From contig JBQMYS010000007.1 of assembly GCA_052173355.1 (NCBI GenBank), positions 1 to 35,002 on the forward strand: a stretch of 35,002 nucleotides of DNA, written 5' to 3'. Position 1 is the stretch's first letter; every line of letters starts with the position of its first letter. Position numbers and translations under genes: made by a program. The DNA comes from JABZIP01 sp052173355. GTDB lineage: Bacteria > Bacillota > Clostridia > Peptostreptococcales > Anaerovoracaceae. The notes beneath the pieces are model-generated. The model did not search any database and was not told the origin of the DNA. It saw only the letters and a list, made by a program, of their open reading frames with translations. Shown in pieces: positions 31,905-35,002 of the stretch.

Positions 31905-33368
31905 TTACGCTTTTGCGTGTTTTTTCAGTTTTACATCAGGTTCGGACGGAAGCTTGAATAGAGGTATGAATCTATCAAGTCCTGTGAACGTAAGTATAAT
32001 TAGAGAAACTACAGCTATCTGAGCCATAAAGTTGTAGTAGATGAATTCTTTTGGCTGGAACTGGTGCAGCGGATATACATTGGATGCTATACCTACATAG
32101 AATGCAAGGTATACGTGCCAAGGAATCAGCTGAGAACCGAATACTCCGAAAGCGTCTCCGAATGTAGCATTTCTAAGTCTTAGAGTATACATATCTTCTT
32201 CATTTGCTTCTACATTTTCTTCAAGTAAGTTCTTGATGATAGGACCTACAGTTACGATTTGAGCCATTTCATCGGCAAGAAGTGCATTACCAAGTAGTGA
32301 AAGTATAGCATTGCAAGTCATCAGATGCCTTACTCTGCCGGAAATACTTACAACCAAAGCTGAAAGTGGAGCAAATGCGTTCATTCTGCCCATGATACCT
32401 CCGAATGCGGCAACCCACATCATCATTACAATTACCCAAGAACCCGCATCAGCAAAACCTGCCTGAACCAAATCTACATAGCCTGTAAAAGAATCAACAG
32501 TTCCTGCAAATACACCAAGGATATAAGCCGAAATGATACCTACACCAAGACAAACGAAAGTTGAAAGTCCCATTATTGCAAGTATGATTACCAAAATCAA
32601 AGGAATAATCATGTAGTAAGGAACACCGGATTCAACTTGATGTAACAAGTCTACAGCGGCAGGCTTCTTTTCCATTAAGTAATCAAATACTTCAGGTTTA
32701 ATCTGAGCGATAGCCTCAGCTCCTGTGGTAGTTTTGTCGGAAACCACAAGCATATTACCTACAACGAAGAAAGCTATAACAGCAGTAATCAGACAAAGTA
32801 TCGACCAAACACCCTGGTGTCTGATTCTTCTGATGATTTCAACACCTTGAATACCGGAAGATACAACTGTAGTGTCTGAGATAAGTCCGATATTGTCTCC
32901 GAAGCAAGCACCGCCTGCGATAGCTGCAGTAGTCAGTAGAAGATTTCCGTCTACCAAGTGGTTCAGCCATAAGAAAATCGGTGCACAAGCCGCAAAAGTT
33001 CCCCAAGAAGTACCTGTTGCTACAGAAAGCACAGCTGTTACAATAATACCCAAACAAGCTATTGTCTTACCTGTGATACCTGCGTTTAGAGCGATAAGTA
33101 CAACGGATGCTCCTACACCTGTTGTCATAAATGCGCTTGCCATTGCATATGCAAACATAAGAATAAATAATGCTATTAAAATTTTGCTCACGCTTTCCAT
33201 AGCCGCATCAATGCACTCTTGGAATTTAATTCGCTCGGTGATAAAGGCAACTGCGATAGCAGCAAATGTTGCAGTAGGAGCAGCTGTAAGAGCATCTACT
33301 CCCTTGAACATTAAGAATGCCATGATACCTACCGGAACGAATTTTAAAAATGCTTTTAAAAAGTTCAT
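31905..33368 (-). CDS. NhaC-family Na+/H+ antiporter
   Basis: A 487-residue polytopic transporter of the NhaC (ion transporter) family. Typical segments are VATGTSWGTFAACAPIFLWL near residue 115, GGACFGDNIGLISDTTVVSS near residue 152, MMMWVAAFGGIMGRM and GNALLADEMAQIVTVGPI near residue 360. About 11-12 hydrophobic spans are visible and the C-terminus is basic (KLKKHAKA). Members exchange Na+ for H+, and some exchange organic acids or amino acids with cation coupling, so the substrate is not certain. AGGAAGG lies 9 bases before the ATG. It is monocistronic, with its own strong promoter and shared terminators. Confidence 0.9.
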   Translation of the reverse strand: MNFLKAFLKFVPVGIMAFLMFKGVDALTAAPTATFAAIAVAFITERIKFQECIDAAMESVSKILIALFILMFAYAMASAFMTTGVGASVVLIALNAGITGKTIACLGIIVTAVLSVATGTSWGTFAACAPIFLWLNHLVDGNLLLTTAAIAGGACFGDNIGLISDTTVVSSGIQGVEIIRRIRHQGVWSILCLITAVIAFFVVGNMLVVSDKTTTGAEAIAQIKPEVFDYLMEKKPAAVDLLHQVESGVPYYMIIPLILVIILAIMGLSTFVCLGVGIISAYILGVFAGTVDSFTGYVDLVQAGFADAGSWVIVMMMWVAAFGGIMGRMNAFAPLSALVVSISGRVRHLMTCNAILSLLGNALLADEMAQIVTVGPIIKNLLEENVEANEEDMYTLRLRNATFGDAFGVFGSQLIPWHVYLAFYVGIASNVYPLHQFQPKEFIYYNFMAQIAVVSLIILTFTGLDRFIPLFKLPSEPDVKLKKHAKA

Positions 33369-33401
33369 AATTTCATTCCTTCCTAAATAAATAATCGCAT
33401 T

Positions 33402-33418
33402 TGCTATTTATAATAGCA
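33402..33418 (-). promoter_or_regulatory. 5'-end hairpin of the nhaC mRNA
   Basis: TGCTATT and AATAGCA form a perfect 7-bp stem with a 3-base loop. The predicted transcription start (about 33417) places this stem at the very 5' end of the mRNA, where such hairpins can slow 5' decay. Confidence 0.4.
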
Positions 33419-33423
33419 GTTAC

Positions 33424-33452
33424 ATTTTAGTTTAGTAAATTTAAATTGTCAA
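33424..33452 (-). promoter_or_regulatory. Promoter of nhaC
   Basis: On the minus strand, a perfect TTGACA (33447-33452), 17 bases, TAAAAT (33424-33429). Predicted start near 33417 gives a leader of about 50 bases. Confidence 0.85.
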
Positions 33453-33480
33453 CAACTTTTAATAATAAAACGAACAAAAA

Positions 33481-33520
33481 GAAATGATGTGATTTTCTTG
33501 CGGGAAAATCACATCATTTC
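33481..33520. terminator. Long perfect hairpin terminator
   Basis: A 17-bp perfect inverted repeat (arms 33481-33497 and 33504-33520, starting GAAATGATG) with a TTGCGG loop. Read on the minus strand it is followed by a T-rich tract (CTTTTTGTTCGTTTTATT), so it terminates the unknown gene at 33569-34819 just before the nhaC promoter. Confidence 0.9.
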
Positions 33521-33568
33521 GTGACTAATATGTTTGTTTTTGTATAAAAACATTAAATACTTATATAT

Positions 33569-34819
33569 TTATTCGTCGAAAAATGAAACGAATTCTTCGA
33601 AAAGTACAAAATCACTGTATAGATATTCATAAAATGTAGGTTCTTGGAATTCGTACCTGCCGTTCGGAATCAGCGCTCGGCTCAAAGGACTGTATGAAAT
33701 CGCACGTTCCAAGTAAAGGAGATTTTCCATGTTGAGTGAAACGAGTATCAACTGAGAAGCTTCGTTTAAAAATATACTTCCGATGAATTCGTCTTTTGAA
33801 ACGAAATCGGGAGCATCCATATATTGAAGCTCAGGGTCCATTACTGCGAACAGATTTCCGTATTCATATTCTATTCCCTGTGCACCGTTTGTCAATGGCA
33901 GCAGTGAGTTTGCCAGCAAGTTTTCGTCATGAGAAAGTATGTTGAAAACCGTTACATATTCCGAACGATGAAGTATCATAGATACTTCGAAAGGAGATAT
34001 TTTAAAATCGGAAACTCGGTTAAAACTTTTGACTTTCAATGCTTTCAAATCTATATCAAACCTGAAAGTGGCAACTTTTTGAATTTCGGGCGATATTAGC
34101 AGGGCTTCGCAAAGGAAGTAGCCGTTATTAGATTTTTCGATGCTGTTTCTGTGTAATCTGTAGTTTGCTGTCAGTGTGTTGGAATTCAAATCGACAGCAG
34201 GTTCACACAGAAAATCAAGTGCATCGGTTGCACCACAAGCGAAGTTCATCAAGAAGTAATTGATGACTCCGTAAGGTGTTTTAGGCTTTTTACAAAGTTT
34301 CGGCAAAAAGTCGAGGAATTCTTCTTTTGAGCATTTACCGTTTTCGGTATTAAGCGGAGATGCCGTTATGTGACTGAAAAGTTCGTCCTCCTCGTCGGAA
34401 TCTGCTTTTTCGTAATACATAGGAGTCGTATCACTTTGATAATTTGCGATAAAATCACCGAACAGATATTTTGCTATACCTTCGGAAATTGGAATTTTAG
34501 CAGCTCCGAGATTATCTAACAGAGGAAATTCCAATATGGAGATTTCCTCCGAATCTTCACCTATATCTGTAACGTAGTTGACAAATATGTTTTCCGCATA
34601 CGAAAAGTAAATAAACTCATGCAGGGTGAATTCATCGTTTTTGATAGAATTGTCTTCCCATATTATGTGCATACACATTTCTCTATGTAAAAAACTGTCT
34701 ATGGCATACCCGCTTTTGTATTCGAGGGTATCGATATAGGAATGAATCTCATTTTTGTCGCGAAATTTAAGCCCGCCTTTTATTACTTTGAAGTTGTGTT
34801 GTGTTTTGTTGTTATCCAT
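33569..34819 (-). CDS. Unrecognised 416-residue soluble protein
   Basis: I do not recognise this protein. It has no signal peptide or membrane segment. It is acidic overall, with an N-terminal NFKVIKGGLKFRDKNEIHSY, an acidic ADSDEEDELF loop near residue 139, a GVINYFLMNFACGATDALDFL segment near 184 that could be structural, and a beta-rich second half (YRLHRNSIEKSNNGYFLCEAL; VATFRFDIDLKALKV). The ending is rich in Phe and Glu (FVLFEEFVSFFDE). The start has only a weak SD (GAGGG, 13 bases upstream). It has its own promoter with an operator-like repeat and a strong terminator, so it is an independently regulated single gene. The frame is long and uninterrupted, which supports it being real. Confidence 0.8.
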   Translation of the reverse strand: MDNNKTQHNFKVIKGGLKFRDKNEIHSYIDTLEYKSGYAIDSFLHREMCMHIIWEDNSIKNDEFTLHEFIYFSYAENIFVNYVTDIGEDSEEISILEFPLLDNLGAAKIPISEGIAKYLFGDFIANYQSDTTPMYYEKADSDEEDELFSHITASPLNTENGKCSKEEFLDFLPKLCKKPKTPYGVINYFLMNFACGATDALDFLCEPAVDLNSNTLTANYRLHRNSIEKSNNGYFLCEALLISPEIQKVATFRFDIDLKALKVKSFNRVSDFKISPFEVSMILHRSEYVTVFNILSHDENLLANSLLPLTNGAQGIEYEYGNLFAVMDPELQYMDAPDFVSKDEFIGSIFLNEASQLILVSLNMENLLYLERAISYSPLSRALIPNGRYEFQEPTFYEYLYSDFVLFEEFVSFFDE

Positions 34820-34905
34820 GTGTGTTCTGTCGCCCTCATAGTATTTACTGTAGTGTAAGCCTGCCTAATTTTACGTGAAAATGTTTTGTATTTTATACAT
34901 CCTTT

Positions 34906-34934
34906 ATTCTAGCACTAATTTAGTGCGTGTGCAA
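34906..34934 (-). promoter_or_regulatory. Promoter of the unknown 416-residue protein
   Basis: On the minus strand, TTGCAC (34929-34934), 17 bases, TAGAAT (34906-34911), with TG one base before the -10. The weak -35 is offset by the extended -10. Confidence 0.65.
34912..34926. promoter_or_regulatory. Operator-like inverted repeat between -35 and -10
   Basis: GCACTAA (34912-34918), one base, TTAGTGC (34920-34926): a perfect 15-base palindrome with one central base, placed wholly inside the promoter spacer. A dimeric repressor bound here would block RNA polymerase. Confidence 0.6.
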
Positions 34935-35002
34935 GCAAAAAAGTTAAAATTATGACCAAAATAGGAAATAAAAATACAATTTTCGGAATTTAGCAAAATA
35001 AT
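34935..35002. other. AT-rich noncoding end of the window
   Basis: No convincing coding frame, RNA gene or repeat is seen here. It is the upstream side of the promoter for the unknown minus-strand gene. Confidence 0.6.

Noticed and set aside
33366..33377. Three-codon frame overlapping the nhaC start (ATG AAA TTA TGA on the minus strand)
   Set aside because: The SD AGGAAGG is only one base from that first ATG, too close for initiation, so a regulatory minicistron is unlikely.
32872..33390. A 172-codon plus-strand open frame
   Set aside because: It is antisense to the NhaC gene, whose motifs are clear. The translated product is an Ala/Ile-rich mirror of membrane segments.

Overview
The window is AT-rich, densely coded DNA from a Gram-positive anaerobe of the Clostridia. 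This rests on purine-rich Shine-Dalgarno (SD) sites, several TTG starts with good SD sites, lipoprotein signal peptides, a RicT/PSP1 gene beside tmk and the holB-like gene, and Clostridia-type families (DUF4358, DHHW, MBOAT, PucR, DUF1538). The genus cannot be fixed from the sequence; a relative of Anaerovoracaceae/Peptostreptococcales is a guess. No rRNA, tRNA, CRISPR array, insertion sequence or prophage was seen.

Plus strand, 1-10.5 kb: tuf is followed by a cell-surface group (SGNH hydrolase, DUF4358 lipoprotein, MBOAT acyltransferase, DHHW protein) that looks like an export-side O-acylation module. A near-consensus promoter just after the MBOAT stop appears to drive the DHHW gene together with uvrB and uvrA.

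Plus strand, 10.5-21.7 kb: ftsH, a PucR-type regulator, coaX, dus and asnS are tightly packed and partly overlapping. Then come a monocistronic EF-G-like GTPase with its own promoter and terminator, and a two-gene unit of a duplicated DUF1538 membrane protein plus a tandem-domain PII-like protein.

Plus strand, 21.7-26.3 kb: a strong promoter leads into a cobalamin riboswitch with an intrinsic terminator. Behind it lie an unrecognised 92-residue protein, another terminator-like hairpin, and a fragment of a TIM-barrel protein that may be the remains of a cobamide-remodelling gene (cbiR-like). A 34-residue membrane peptide then leads into tmk, a holB-like gene, ricT, a tRNA1(Val) methyltransferase gene and a small membrane protein.

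Minus strand, 26.3-30.1 kb: rpsO-pnp is followed by a PilZ (c-di-GMP receptor) gene and a lipoprotein gene, apparently one operon. Divergent from rpsO is an AraC-type regulator whose C-terminal part resembles the beta-domain of AraC-GH39 fusion proteins without the catalytic barrel. The window ends with two minus-strand genes: an NhaC-family antiporter, and an unrecognised 416-residue protein whose promoter holds a perfect inverted repeat between -35 and -10.

The points most worth a second look are the riboswitch locus with its unknown and broken genes, the PII fusion with a hidden internal start, the DUF1538-PII pair, the barrel-less AraC protein, and the operator-like site in front of the unknown gene at the right end.
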